Positions 46,534 through 54,703 of a stretch of 64,000 nucleotides of DNA are shown here, piece after piece; position 1 is the first letter of the stretch; the number at the start of each line of letters is the position of its first letter. The notes under the pieces are model-generated. The model had not been told where the DNA came from and searched no databases. It was given only the letters and a program-made list of their open reading frames with translations. A program made the position numbers and the translations under genes. Origin of the DNA: Paractinoplanes deccanensis (lineage in GTDB: Bacteria > Actinomycetota > Actinomycetes > Mycobacteriales > Micromonosporaceae); NCBI RefSeq assembly GCF_016862115.1, contig NZ_BOMI01000148.1, forward strand, positions 1-64,000, in the 5' to 3' direction.

Positions 46534-47682
46534 TCAGTGGTCGGCGAGCGCCTCGGGGAACCGTGGCGGGTGATAGGCGTGCTGGATGAGCCGCAACGCG
46601 GTGGCGACCCACGCCTGCTGGTAGAACTCCATGCGCAACGCCATCGCCCACGTGTGCTCGCCGATCAGCAGCGGAGCGGCCGCCTCCACGACACCGGACC
46701 GCGGCTCGCACAGATGCAGGCTCAAAATCGCCACAGGCACCGGCTTGCGCGACGGATGCCGCCCCGCCCGCAGCGCCGCCTTGCGCACCGCGTTGAGCCG
46801 CTGGGCCCCCAGCAACCCCTCCGACACCACCTCAGCGGCCTCGAACGGCCGCGAGAGGCGCCGAAGGTGTGCCGAGGGCCGATAGCCGTTCAAAACCTCG
46901 ACACAGGCATACAGGAACCGCTTGACGGCCAACGTGGCGTCCCGAGACACCCCGGACAGCGGCGCCCGCCCCGAAGCGGCAAGATGAGCCGCCCAGAACG
47001 GATATCCCACCGGCGGCGAATCAACGTCCCAGGCCCGCTCACCCACCGGCGCCGATCGGCCGCCCCGCGCGGGACGACCCACACCTGCTGCGTGCCCCGC
47101 GCCCGCTGCCTGGCCGGCGCCCGTTGCCTGCCTCGCGTCCGTTGTGTGTGCCGTGCCAGCTGCGTGCCCCGCGCTCGTTGTGTGTGCCGTGCCCGTTGCC
47201 TGCCTCGCGCCTGTTGTGTGCGCCGTGCCCGTTGCCTGCCTCGCGCCCGTTGTGTGTGCCGTGCCCGCTGTGTGTGCCGCTTCCGCCGCTCCTGCTGCGC
47301 CCGCCCTGACCGCGCCTGCGGGTTGGCCCCCTGCTCCCTCGGCTCCGCCGGCCGCGCGCACCAAACCGGCCTCGCCCGTCCGGCCTTCTCCCTCCACCCC
47401 ACCGGACTGGTAGGCCGCCGTTGCCGGGGGATTGCCACCTGGCGGATGACTCGCCGCCGTTTCCCGGCCGGCGGTCGCTGAAGGGCCCGCCGAGGGCTCG
47501 GGGTGGCGCCGCTCCGGCGGTCTGCCGCGAGCCGGGCGCGCCGGAGCGGGCCGCGGCAGGTCGAGGGCCAACTGGTAGCGGTGGGTGGTGTGCCAGATGG
47601 CGGGGCCGAGCTCGTCGTCGAAGGGTGGCTCGCAAGGTGGGGCCGGGCGAAGGTCGATCGGCTGTCGCATCGGGCACTCCAT
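46534..47682 (-). CDS. Rv3235-like protein with repeat-expanded linker
   Basis: The 382-residue protein has an N-terminal 40 residues of moderate complexity and a C-terminal domain (about 250-382). The latter contains AVKRFLYACVEVLNGYRPSA, HLRRLSRPFEAAEVV and EHTWAMALRMEFYQQAWVAT, recalling the actinobacterial Rv3235 family found near secA. Between them lie about 190 residues of Ala/Gly/Thr/Arg, including repeats of GTAHTTGARQAT that reflect a DNA repeat at 47100-47290. The start ATG has GGAGGG upstream. Function is unknown. The expansion seems tolerated because the linker is disordered. Confidence 0.75.
   Translation of the reverse strand: MECPMRQPIDLRPAPPCEPPFDDELGPAIWHTTHRYQLALDLPRPAPARPARGRPPERRHPEPSAGPSATAGRETAASHPPGGNPPATAAYQSGGVEGEGRTGEAGLVRAAGGAEGAGGQPAGAVRAGAAGAAEAAHTAGTAHTTGARQATGTAHTTGARQATGTAHTTSAGHAAGTAHTTDARQATGAGQAAGAGHAAGVGRPARGGRSAPVGERAWDVDSPPVGYPFWAAHLAASGRAPLSGVSRDATLAVKRFLYACVEVLNGYRPSAHLRRLSRPFEAAEVVSEGLLGAQRLNAVRKAALRAGRHPSRKPVPVAILSLHLCEPRSGVVEAAAPLLIGEHTWAMALRMEFYQQAWVATALRLIQHAYHPPRFPEALADH
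47100..47290. repeat. In-gene repeat of the Rv3235-like linker
   Basis: Variants of CGTTGTGTGTGCCGTGCCCG + TTGCCTGCCTCGCG recur about five times. Unit lengths are multiples of three, so the minus-strand frame stays open. Confidence 0.75.
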
Positions 47683-47814
47683 CCTTGCCCTCCATCCCTC
47701 TAACGCTTTCGTTTGGCTTCGTTTGCCTTCGATGACGATTCTCCCGGAGCGTGCGAGGGAGGGTCAACGGCAAACGGAAGGCCTGGTTCGATGCGGGAAG
47801 AGGGGCAAAACGGG

Positions 47815-48042
47815 TCAGTCGGCCTCGGGGTTGACCAGCGGGTTCTCGGCCACCCACGCGGCCGTCTCGGCGTACTTCTGCTCGATGTAGGCCTCGAGCT
47901 TGGCGCGCTCGACGCGCCACTGGCCGCGGCCGCCGATCTTGATGGCGGGGAGCTCGCCGCTGCGGACCATGTGGTAGACCTGCGAGTCCGAGACGTTCAG
48001 CTCGGCGGCAACGTCTGCCAGCAGCAGGAATCGGGGCTCCAT
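47815..48042 (-). CDS. Small excisionase-like helix-turn-helix protein
   Basis: The 75-residue protein is a winged-helix DNA-binding module of the excisionase/MerR-like kind: FLLLADVAAELNVSDSQVYH, MVRSGELPAIKIGGRGQWRV, then a helical tail. Such stand-alone proteins occur throughout actinobacteria and are usually chromosomal regulators, not phage excisionases. No integrase lies nearby, so a phage role is unlikely. The 132-bp gap to the Rv3235-like gene downstream leaves co-transcription open. Confidence 0.88.
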   Translation of the reverse strand: MEPRFLLLADVAAELNVSDSQVYHMVRSGELPAIKIGGRGQWRVERAKLEAYIEQKYAETAAWVAENPLVNPEAD

Positions 48043-48067
48043 GCTGCGTCAGTTTGCCACTGATTGC

Positions 48068-48544
48068 CTACGACTGCTTGTCCTGCGGGGCGGCGACCGA
48101 GCGGCTGGGCAGCGGGCTCGAATAGACCACGCTGGTGGTGACGGCGCCGAGGCCGGAGATGCGGCCGGTCACCTCTTCCAGGTGACGCATCGAGCGGGTG
48201 AGCACCTTGAGGAAGAAGCAGTCCTCGCCGGTCACGTGGTGCGCCTCGATGATCTCGGGCGTCGACTCGAGCAGGGCGTGGAAGGGCCGGTAGTTGCCGG
48301 TGGGGTAGCGCAGGCGCACGAAGGCCATCACGTGCAGCCCGACGCGCTCCGGGTCGACCTCCGCGCGGTAGCCGGCGATCACCCCGGCCTCTTCGAGCCG
48401 GCGCACACGCTCGGCCACGGCGCTGGCGGACATGGCCACGGCACGGGCCAGATCGGCGTACGACGAACGGCCGTCCCGCTGCAACTCGGCCAGCAGGCGC
48501 CAGTCGGTGCGGTCGAGCGCGATTTCCGTGGCCATGGCGCTCAT
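48068..48544 (-). CDS. Lrp/AsnC-family regulator
   Basis: The 158-residue protein is a single-unit Lrp: HTH at about 10-60 (LLAELQRDGRSSYADLARAV, then SASAVAERVRRLEEAGVI) and RAM ligand domain at about 70-145 (HHVTGEDCFFLKVLTRSMRH). The start could be ATG 48544 or 48535. It is divergent from the rhodanese gene with 83 bp between starts, so it probably controls that gene, perhaps in response to cysteine or another amino acid (inference from position). Confidence 0.92.
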   Translation of the reverse strand: MSAMATEIALDRTDWRLLAELQRDGRSSYADLARAVAMSASAVAERVRRLEEAGVIAGYRAEVDPERVGLHVMAFVRLRYPTGNYRPFHALLESTPEIIEAHHVTGEDCFFLKVLTRSMRHLEEVTGRISGLGAVTTSVVYSSPLPSRSVAAPQDKQS

Positions 48545-48615
48545 CTAAGCGCGTATCCCCGGCCCGACGCCAATCGCGCCGTCGAACCGGCATGGAGCAA
48601 GATCGTCGGCCGCCC

Positions 48616-48621
48616 TAGCTT
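48616..48621 (+). promoter_or_regulatory. -10 element, probable leaderless start
   Basis: TAGCTT ends exactly 6 nt before ATG 48628. Confidence 0.5.
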
Positions 48622-48627
48622 GGTGGC

Positions 48628-49209
48628 ATGACGACGACACCTCAGATCGAGAGCCTGTACGCGACCGACCGGTACGACCCGCGGCAGGCGGCAGCCTTCT
48701 TCGCGGCACGGCTCGGTTTCCAGACCGACGTGTCCGACGTGCGCGCCGGCCTCCTCGCCGAGAAGCCCGGTTTCGTGCTGATCGACTCGCGCTCGCGGGC
48801 CGCCTGGGACCAGGGCCACATCCCCGGCGCCCTTCACCTGCCCACGGCGGAGATCGCCGACCGGGCCGGTGAGCTGCTCGACCCGTCGGTGCCGGTGGTC
48901 ACCTACTGCTGGGGCCCCGGCTGCAACGGCGCCACCCGCGCGGCGTTGGCGCTGGCGCTGGCCGGCTACTCCGTGAAGGAGATGATCGGCGGGATCGAGT
49001 ACTGGATCCGCGAGGGCTTCCCCCTGCGCACGCTGACCGGCGACGTCACGGCCGCCGCGGATCCGCTCACCGCGCCCGTCACCTCGGCCACCGTGCCCGT
49101 CACCCGGGCCACCCCGCCCGTCGCCCCGGCCACCGCGCAACCGCTCGCCGCCCCCGTCACCGCGGCGGGTCTGGTCAAGGTGGGGGAGGGTCCCTCCTGC
49201 GGCTGCTGA
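48628..49209 (+). CDS. Rhodanese-domain protein with Pro/Thr tail and CGC terminus
   Basis: The 193-residue protein has one rhodanese domain (about 15-135): LIDSRSRAAWDQGHIPGALH and the active loop YCWGPGCNGATRA, with Cys94 and a second Cys99. The CWGPGCNG loop resembles those of sulfurtransferases linked to Lrp regulators. Residues 140-180 are Thr/Val/Ala/Pro repeats. The protein ends SCGC, a possible second thiol site. Persulfide transfer is likely; the acceptor is unknown. The Lrp gene is divergent. Confidence 0.9.
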   Translation: MTTTPQIESLYATDRYDPRQAAAFFAARLGFQTDVSDVRAGLLAEKPGFVLIDSRSRAAWDQGHIPGALHLPTAEIADRAGELLDPSVPVVTYCWGPGCNGATRAALALALAGYSVKEMIGGIEYWIREGFPLRTLTGDVTAAADPLTAPVTSATVPVTRATPPVAPATAQPLAAPVTAAGLVKVGEGPSCGC

Positions 49210-49260
49210 GACGGCGCGCACGGTCGACGCGGTGCGGCGGAGGCCGTCGCAGGGGCGGTG

Positions 49261-49358
49261 GTGGGGGCCGTCGCTGGACGGTTGTGGTGCGGGCCGTGAC
49301 GGGAAGGTGGTGGGGGCCGTCGCTGGACGGTTGTGGTGCGGGCCGTGACGGGAAGGTG
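49261..49358. repeat. 49-bp tandem repeat, two full copies
   Basis: Units begin GTGGGGGCCGTCGCTGGACG at 49261 and 49310 and are identical; a degenerate third copy follows. The 435-bp gap 49210-49644 holds this repeat, G-rich low-complexity sequence and the leader of the next gene. I see no gene in it. Confidence 0.85.
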
Positions 49359-49644
49359 GTGGAGGCCGTCTCGGGAAGGTGGTGTGCTGACCGACTCGAG
49401 AAGCCTGTGGCGGAGGCCGTCGCGATAAGGCGGTGGTGGCGGCGACCGTTGGGAAAGCGCTGCGGGTGGAAGGCCGCGGGGAGGCGGCGGTCGAGCCGGT
49501 CGCGGGAGGGCGGTGCGGCGAAGGCGGCTGCGGGACGGAGGCGGTGACCCGGCACGCCACGATCCGGACACGACTGGTGGAATGGGCCTTCCCGTACCCG
49601 CTGCGGCGGTGTACTACGGGGACGGTTCGAACGCAGGAGGAGAC

Positions 49645-50154
49645 GTGCCGATCACCGAGCTGGTCCGGGTGTATGTGCCGGCCACCGTGCCGCTGCTCGG
49701 GGCCCTGCGCGCCTCCGGGCAGCTGGGCGCCGGGTCGCTGGAGGCGCACGCGGTGACGCCCGCGCTGCGCGAGTGGTATGCGGAGGGCGACGAGGAGGAG
49801 CTCGAATACGTGGCGTTCACCCGCGCCGCGCAGGCCGCCCTTCAGCTGTTGCGGCACGACCCGGCCGCTCCCCGGCGCCGGGTGGTGGTCTCGGCCGACG
49901 TGCCGGCGTCGTCGCTGGTCGTCCAGGACATCGAGCTCGGCTCGAGCACCGTGGAGATCCCGCAGCCGATCTCGCTCAAGGAGGTCGCCTCGATCCACGT
50001 GGACGGCGCCGACGCGGCCGAGTCGGTGGCCGCCGCGGCGGAGGTCGTCGACGAGGCCCTGGCGGGCGACCCCGACGCCCAGTTCACGGTCGACAGCGCC
50101 GAGGACCACGAGCTGGAGTGGTACGCCGTCTCCGAACTCGACGAACTGATCTGA
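49645..50154 (+). CDS. DUF6912 family protein
   Basis: The 169-residue protein matches the actinobacterial DUF6912 group: VRVYVPATVPLLGALRASGQ at the start, LEYVAFTRAAQAALQLLRHD, and the acidic end DAQFTVDSAEDHELEWYAVS. The GTG at 49645 has a strong AGGAGG 4 nt upstream and is family-like; the frame upstream is not. It is acidic and has no membrane segment. Function is unknown. In many actinobacteria it lies within a few genes of secA. Confidence 0.85.
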   Translation: MPITELVRVYVPATVPLLGALRASGQLGAGSLEAHAVTPALREWYAEGDEEELEYVAFTRAAQAALQLLRHDPAAPRRRVVVSADVPASSLVVQDIELGSSTVEIPQPISLKEVASIHVDGADAAESVAAAAEVVDEALAGDPDAQFTVDSAEDHELEWYAVSELDELI

Positions 50155-50189
50155 CCACCCCGCCGACTGCCCGCCGCGCCGCCGACCGA

Positions 50190-50378
50190 AGTGCGGCTGT
50201 GGTGCCGGCCGACCGAAATGCGGCTGTGGCGTCGGGCGGCCGAAGTGTGGCTGTGGCGCCGGCCGACCGAAGCTTGGCTGTGGCGCCGGCCGGCCGAAGT
50301 GCGGGTGTGGCGTCGGCCGACCGAAGCTTGGCTGTGGCGTCGGGCGGCCGAAGTGTGGCTGCCGTGCCGGGCGACCTA
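50190..50378. repeat. 27-bp tandem repeat, seven copies
   Basis: CGGCTGTGGCGTCGGGCGGC + CGAAGTG-type units run from the DUF6912 stop to the stop codon of the convergent membrane-protein gene. Confidence 0.85.
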
Positions 50379-51746
50379 GCTGGAAGCCTCGCCGCGCTTC
50401 GCGCCGGCCGTCTCAGCGGTGATCTTGTCGCCGTCGGAGTCGCTCTCCGCCTCCGAGGCAGGCGACGCCTCCGAGGCCGGCGACGCCGCCGAGTTGGGCG
50501 ACGCCGCCGAGTTGGGCGACGCGGCCGAGTTGGGTGAGCCAGCCGAGTTGGGCGACGCGGCCGAGTTGGGCGACGCGGCCGAGTTGGGCGACGCGGCCGA
50601 GTTGGGCGACGCGGCCGAGTTGGATGAGCCGGCCGAGTTGGGTGACGCCGCCGAGTTGGGCGAGGCGGCCGAGGCGGCGGCGCGCGGCTCGGTGGAGGCG
50701 TCGTCGGTGTCCGGATCGGCGGCGCTGTCCGCGGCGACGGTCGTGGCGGCGGCCGGCTCTTCCGGGGTGCGGCGGACGCGGCCCGAGCGGGACACCGGCG
50801 CCGCGGCCGGCGGCTCGTCGTCTTCGTCGTCCTCAGTGGGGCGGATCGTGCGGCCGACCGCGAACATCGCGGTGAGCGCGCCCACGAACAGCACCGTCAG
50901 CGCGCTGTTGAACCGCGCCCCGCTGAGCATCTGTTGCACCACGAGCTCCAGCTCGCTGACCTTGCCGGCCAGCTCGAGCACCCGCGACCCCGCCGTCCGC
51001 GTCAGCAGCTCGGCGATCACCAGCAGCAGGCCCGGGCCGCCGCCCGCGACGGCGTAGAAGCCCCACGGCACGTCCAGCTCGCCGCTGCGCCGGCGGGCGC
51101 GCCGCAGCAGCCGGTAAGCCACCAGGCCCGCCGCGAGACCACTGAGGAACGCCTGACCGTAGGAGAACCACTGCGCCGCATTGGCCTGTGAGGACTGTGA
51201 GTCGCGCGAGCCCAGTGCCGACAGCAGCGGGCTCTGGAAAAGGTTGAGCACGAAGCCGACCAGGAACACCGCGACCGAGCCCCACCCGACCGCGTTGATC
51301 ACACGGGGGATGCGGAAGCCGGACAGCGCGCCGCCGATCGTGGCGGCGGCGGCGACCGTGCCGCCGACCACCGCGTACAGCCAGCCCTCGGTGTTGATGG
51401 TCACGATGGAGAGAGCGCCAAGCAGGCCGATCAGCAGGCCCGTGCCGGTGGCGACCGCGAACCGCGTGGTGGCGCCGAGCGCGCGGCGGCGTGAGATCAG
51501 GTTGAGCACCGCCAGGCCGGCCGCGGCACCGGTGACCAACGCGGCGGAGATCGCGCCGGGCAGCGCGTAGGCCGTGGAGGTCACCTCCATCTCCGCGTCC
51601 TCACGCCCTGTGATCGTCGCGCGGGCCGACCAGAGCATGGCGGCCATCCAGACGAGGGTGGCGAGCGCGAGCAGGAGACCCGTCGACGAGGGTTGCTCGG
51701 CGCTGGCGTCCGCTTGCGGCGCCGTTGGGGTGTCCTGCTCAGTCAT
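50376..51746 (-). CDS. Multi-TM membrane protein with Ser-Pro-Asn-Ser-Ala-Ala repeat tail
   Basis: The 456-residue product has about seven transmembrane segments in residues 22-300 (LLLALATLVWMAAMLW and later ones). A helical ELAGKVSELELVVQQML segment lies between the last two. The C-terminal 150 residues are disordered. They start acidic (EDDEDDEPP) and then hold about ten copies of SPNSAA encoded by 18-bp repeats (about 50478-50660). No family is recognised. It stands alone; the PadR gene is divergent across a 322-bp gap. Confidence 0.82.
   Translation of the reverse strand: MTEQDTPTAPQADASAEQPSSTGLLLALATLVWMAAMLWSARATITGREDAEMEVTSTAYALPGAISAALVTGAAAGLAVLNLISRRRALGATTRFAVATGTGLLIGLLGALSIVTINTEGWLYAVVGGTVAAAATIGGALSGFRIPRVINAVGWGSVAVFLVGFVLNLFQSPLLSALGSRDSQSSQANAAQWFSYGQAFLSGLAAGLVAYRLLRRARRRSGELDVPWGFYAVAGGGPGLLLVIAELLTRTAGSRVLELAGKVSELELVVQQMLSGARFNSALTVLFVGALTAMFAVGRTIRPTEDDEDDEPPAAAPVSRSGRVRRTPEEPAAATTVAADSAADPDTDDASTEPRAAASAASPNSAASPNSAGSSNSAASPNSAASPNSAASPNSAASPNSAGSPNSAASPNSAASPNSAASPASEASPASEAESDSDGDKITAETAGAKRGEASS
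50478..50660. repeat. 18-bp in-gene repeat encoding SPNSAA
   Basis: GCCGAGTTGGGCGACGCG recurs about ten times with few changes, in frame with the minus-strand gene. Confidence 0.85.
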
Positions 51747-51972
51747 GGGCCTCAGAGTAGCCGCCGAAGCTGGCGGGGCCGGTCCGGTGTCCGCAGCCCG
51801 GCTTGACCGGGAATGCCGCTTTTAAGGCTTGGAACGCCGAATTCCGGAACGTCTACGTACCTTTTCGGCCGTTTGCTGCCCGGCATCGCCGTCTGACCGT
51901 TTAGGACGCGCCATTTTACCTGGTCACAAGCAACTTTCACGGTCGAACGCGCCATCGCGACTCTCGAAGTCG

Positions 51973-51993
51973 GACTGTCTGTGCGGGACAGTC
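51973..51993. promoter_or_regulatory. Inverted repeat upstream of padR
   Basis: GACTGTC-N7-GACAGTC is perfect and lies 75 bp before the PadR start, within the 322-bp intergenic region 51747-52068. That region is otherwise AT-richer and holds no gene. It is a candidate operator. Confidence 0.4.
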
Positions 51994-52068
51994 GTTTGTG
52001 GAGACGCAAAATGGACGGATCGGGCGAAATCCTGGACGTCGGCGCGACAAAGTGGCAGCTTAGAAGGC

Positions 52069-52584
52069 ATGCCCGACTCTCAAATCAATCCCACGGCTGC
52101 CGCTTTGCTCGGCCTGCTTCACGAGGGGCCCATGACCGGCGGACAGCTCATGGCGGCTGCCGAACGCCGCCTCGGGCCATACTGGTCGATGACGCGGAGC
52201 CAGGTCTACCGCGAATTGCCGGTTCTTGCCGAAATGGGCTATGTGCGCCTCGGTAAGCCCGGCCCCAGATCCAGCCAGCCCTACGCCATCACCGCCTCCG
52301 GCAAGCGTGCCTTCAGCCGGTGGCTCGCCGAGTCTCCGGGCCGGGACGCCCTGCGTAATCCGGTCGCTCTCCGTGTCGCTTTCGGGGAGCAGCACAGCGG
52401 CAATCAGTTGCAGACCCTCTACACCGGCGCGAGCGAGTACCACTCCGAGGCGCTCGCGATGGCCAAGGAACAGGCGAAGGAGGCGAAGAAGGCGGGGGAC
52501 CAGTACGGTGCCGCCGCCCTCGAGTTCGCCGTCGCCTATCACAAGGCCGCGCTCAGCTGGCTCAAGATCGCACCGGCCAATTGA
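52069..52584 (+). CDS. PadR-family regulator
   Basis: The 171-residue protein has the PadR winged helix at about 8-85 (AALLGLLHEGPMTGGQLMAA, YWSMTRSQVYRELPVLAEMG, YAITASGKRAFSRWL). A C-terminal helical dimerisation domain includes EYHSEALAMAKEQAKEAKKA. ATG 52069 is used because PadR proteins start shortly before the HTH; in-frame upstream codons are not conserved. No obvious target gene is adjacent except the divergent membrane protein. The ligand is unknown. Confidence 0.92.
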   Translation: MPDSQINPTAAALLGLLHEGPMTGGQLMAAAERRLGPYWSMTRSQVYRELPVLAEMGYVRLGKPGPRSSQPYAITASGKRAFSRWLAESPGRDALRNPVALRVAFGEQHSGNQLQTLYTGASEYHSEALAMAKEQAKEAKKAGDQYGAAALEFAVAYHKAALSWLKIAPAN

Positions 52585-52675
52585 CGCGAGGCCTGCTCAC
52601 GACCTGCGCGAGTGTGCGGCTCGTCGTGAGCGGCCCGCACCGTGCCGCCCCGGCCAGATCTTGGCCGGGGCAGCG

Positions 52676-52681
52676 TAGTCT
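52676..52681 (+). promoter_or_regulatory. -10 element, probable leaderless start of prfB
   Basis: TAGTCT ends 8 nt before GTG 52690. Confidence 0.45.
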
Positions 52682-52689
52682 TGACTGTC

Positions 52690-53802
52690 GTGACCGCTGC
52701 CGACTATCCCGAGCAACTCAAGGCCCTCGACGCCACCCTGCGCAACATCGAGAACGTCCTGGACGTCGACAAGCTGCGCCGGGACAAGGCCGACCTCGAG
52801 GAGCAGGCCTCCGCACCCGACCTGTGGGACGACCAGGCCCGTGCCCAGGAGGTCAACAGCCGCCTGTCGTACGTCTCCGGTGAGATCAGCAAGCTCGAGC
52901 GGCTCCGCTCCCGGCTCGACGACGCCGGCCTCCTGCTGGAGATGGCCGAGGCCGAGGGCGACAGCGCCTCGATCGACGAGGTCGGCGAGGAGCTCGTCAC
53001 CCTCACCAAGGCGATCGAGGAGATGGAGGTCCGCACCCTTCTCTCCGGCGACTACGACGCCCGTGAGGCGGTGGTGTCCATCCGGGCCGGCGCCGGCGGC
53101 GTCGACGCGGCCGACTTCGCCGAGATGCTTCTGCGCATGTACCTGAGGTGGGCCGAGCGCCACGGCTACCCCACAGAGGTCTACGACACGTCGTACGCGG
53201 AGGAGGCCGGCCTCAAGTCGGCCACGTTCGCCGTCAAGGTGCCGTACGCGTACGGCACGCTCAGCGTCGAGTCCGGCACCCACCGGCTGGTCCGGATCAG
53301 CCCGTTCGACAACCAGGGCCGCCGCCAGACGAGCTTCGCCGGCGTCGAGGTGATGCCGGTGGTGGAGCAGACCGACCACATCGACATCCCCGAGAACGAG
53401 CTGCGCGTGGACGTCTACCGTTCGTCGGGTCCTGGTGGACAGAGCGTGAACACCACCGACTCCGCTGTGCGCCTGACGCACATTCCGACGGGCATCGTCG
53501 TGACGTGTCAGAACGAGAAATCGCAGCTTCAGAACAAGGCCTCGGCGATGCGGGTGCTCCAGGCGCGGCTCCTCGAGCGCAAGCGCCAGGAGGAGGAGGC
53601 GAAGCTCGCGGGCCTCAAGCAGGACACCACTGGATCATGGGGCGATCAGATGCGCTCGTACGTGCTCCACCCGTACCAGATGGTCAAGGATCTGCGCACT
53701 GAGCAGGAGACGGGCAACCCGAGCTCGGTCTTCGACGGCGAGATCGACGAGTTCATCGAGGCCGGCATCAAGTGGCGCAAGACGAGCCAGAAGGCCGAGT
53801 GA
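52690..53802 (+). CDS. prfB: Peptide chain release factor 2
   Basis: The 370-residue factor reads UGA and UAA and releases the finished protein. The codon-recognition tripeptide SPF is at about 204-206 (RISPFDNQG), and the catalytic GGQ is at about 249-251 (SSGPGGQSVNTTDSAVRLTH). The frame is continuous from GTG 52690, so there is no programmed frameshift as in E. coli. ftsE, ftsX and smpB follow in the order conserved in actinobacteria. Confidence 0.97.
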   Translation: MTAADYPEQLKALDATLRNIENVLDVDKLRRDKADLEEQASAPDLWDDQARAQEVNSRLSYVSGEISKLERLRSRLDDAGLLLEMAEAEGDSASIDEVGEELVTLTKAIEEMEVRTLLSGDYDAREAVVSIRAGAGGVDAADFAEMLLRMYLRWAERHGYPTEVYDTSYAEEAGLKSATFAVKVPYAYGTLSVESGTHRLVRISPFDNQGRRQTSFAGVEVMPVVEQTDHIDIPENELRVDVYRSSGPGGQSVNTTDSAVRLTHIPTGIVVTCQNEKSQLQNKASAMRVLQARLLERKRQEEEAKLAGLKQDTTGSWGDQMRSYVLHPYQMVKDLRTEQETGNPSSVFDGEIDEFIEAGIKWRKTSQKAE

Positions 53803-53943
53803 TCCACCCGTCCTCCGGGTGATCCACAACCGGCTGTACGCATGGCGACGGTGTCCGGACGGACTGTCCGGACACCGTGATTTTTTGCCACCGCGGGTGC
53901 AATTTGGCGGACCCGGCGGACTTGGCGTTTCCGTTACACCGCG

Positions 53944-53949
53944 TAGACT
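53944..53949 (+). promoter_or_regulatory. -10 element, probable leaderless start of ftsE
   Basis: TAGACT ends 8 nt before GTG 53958; TTACAC is a weak upstream match. Confidence 0.45.
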
Positions 53950-53957
53950 GCGTTCCC

Positions 53958-54638
53958 GTGATTCAGCTCGAGAACGTGACGAAGACGTACCCCAAGGCGT
54001 CTCGGCCGTCGTTGGACGATGTCAGCGTCGGTATCGAGAAGGGTGAGTTCGTCTTCTTCATCGGCCCCTCCGGTTCCGGCAAGTCGACGATCATCAAGCT
54101 CCTCCTGCACGAGGTGTCGCCCACTCGCGGCAAGGTGATGGTGAACGCGAAGGACGTCACCACCCTGCGCTCGTGGAAGGTCCCGCACTTCCGCCGTTCG
54201 ATCGGCTGCGTGTTCCAGGACTTCCGCCTGCTGCCCAACCGCACGGCGTACGAGAACGTGGCCTTCGCCCTCGAGGTCATCGGCAAGACCAAGGCGGTCG
54301 CCCGCCGGGTCGTGCCCGAGGTCCTCGAGCTGGTCGGCCTCGGCGGCAAGGAGCACCGCTACCCGCACGAGCTCTCCGGTGGTGAGCAGCAGCGTGTCGC
54401 GGTGGCCCGGGCGTTCGTCAACCGGCCGCTCATCCTGCTCGCCGACGAGCCCACGGGAAACCTCGACCCGGACACGTCGATCGAGATCATGCGCCTGCTC
54501 GACCGGATCAACCGGACGGGCACCACGGTCGTGATGGTCACGCACGACTCCAACATCGTCAACCAGATGCGCCGCCGCGTCATCGAGATCGAGAGCGGCC
54601 GCATCGTTCGTGACCAGGCCCGTGGCGTCTACGGCTGA
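53958..54638 (+). CDS. ftsE: Cell-division ATPase FtsE
   Basis: The 226-residue ABC ATPase drives FtsX. Walker A is GPSGSGKST (36-44), the Q-loop segment is CVFQDFRLLPNRTAYENVAF, the signature is LSGGEQQRVAVARA (about 139-152) and Walker B is ILLADEPTGNLD. Instead of transport, FtsEX activates a periplasmic or surface peptidoglycan hydrolase during division. GTG 53958 is preferred; the frame upstream is not family-like. ftsX starts 65 bp later. Confidence 0.96.
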   Translation: MIQLENVTKTYPKASRPSLDDVSVGIEKGEFVFFIGPSGSGKSTIIKLLLHEVSPTRGKVMVNAKDVTTLRSWKVPHFRRSIGCVFQDFRLLPNRTAYENVAFALEVIGKTKAVARRVVPEVLELVGLGGKEHRYPHELSGGEQQRVAVARAFVNRPLILLADEPTGNLDPDTSIEIMRLLDRINRTGTTVVMVTHDSNIVNQMRRRVIEIESGRIVRDQARGVYG

Positions 54639-54703
54639 GCCGGCTCCGCTACACAACATCCCCTAGCTGAAGTTCTGCGCGGAGTCCCGGAAGGAACCCC
54701 CCG

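Noticed and set aside
47815..48042. Phage excisionase
   Set aside because: The fold is excisionase-like, but no integrase, att repeat or phage gene is nearby, and such HTH proteins are common chromosomal regulators.
52642..52690. Programmed frameshift or longer start in prfB
   Set aside because: The frame is continuous from GTG 52690 and no in-frame TGA slip site is present. The longer upstream start is not family-like.
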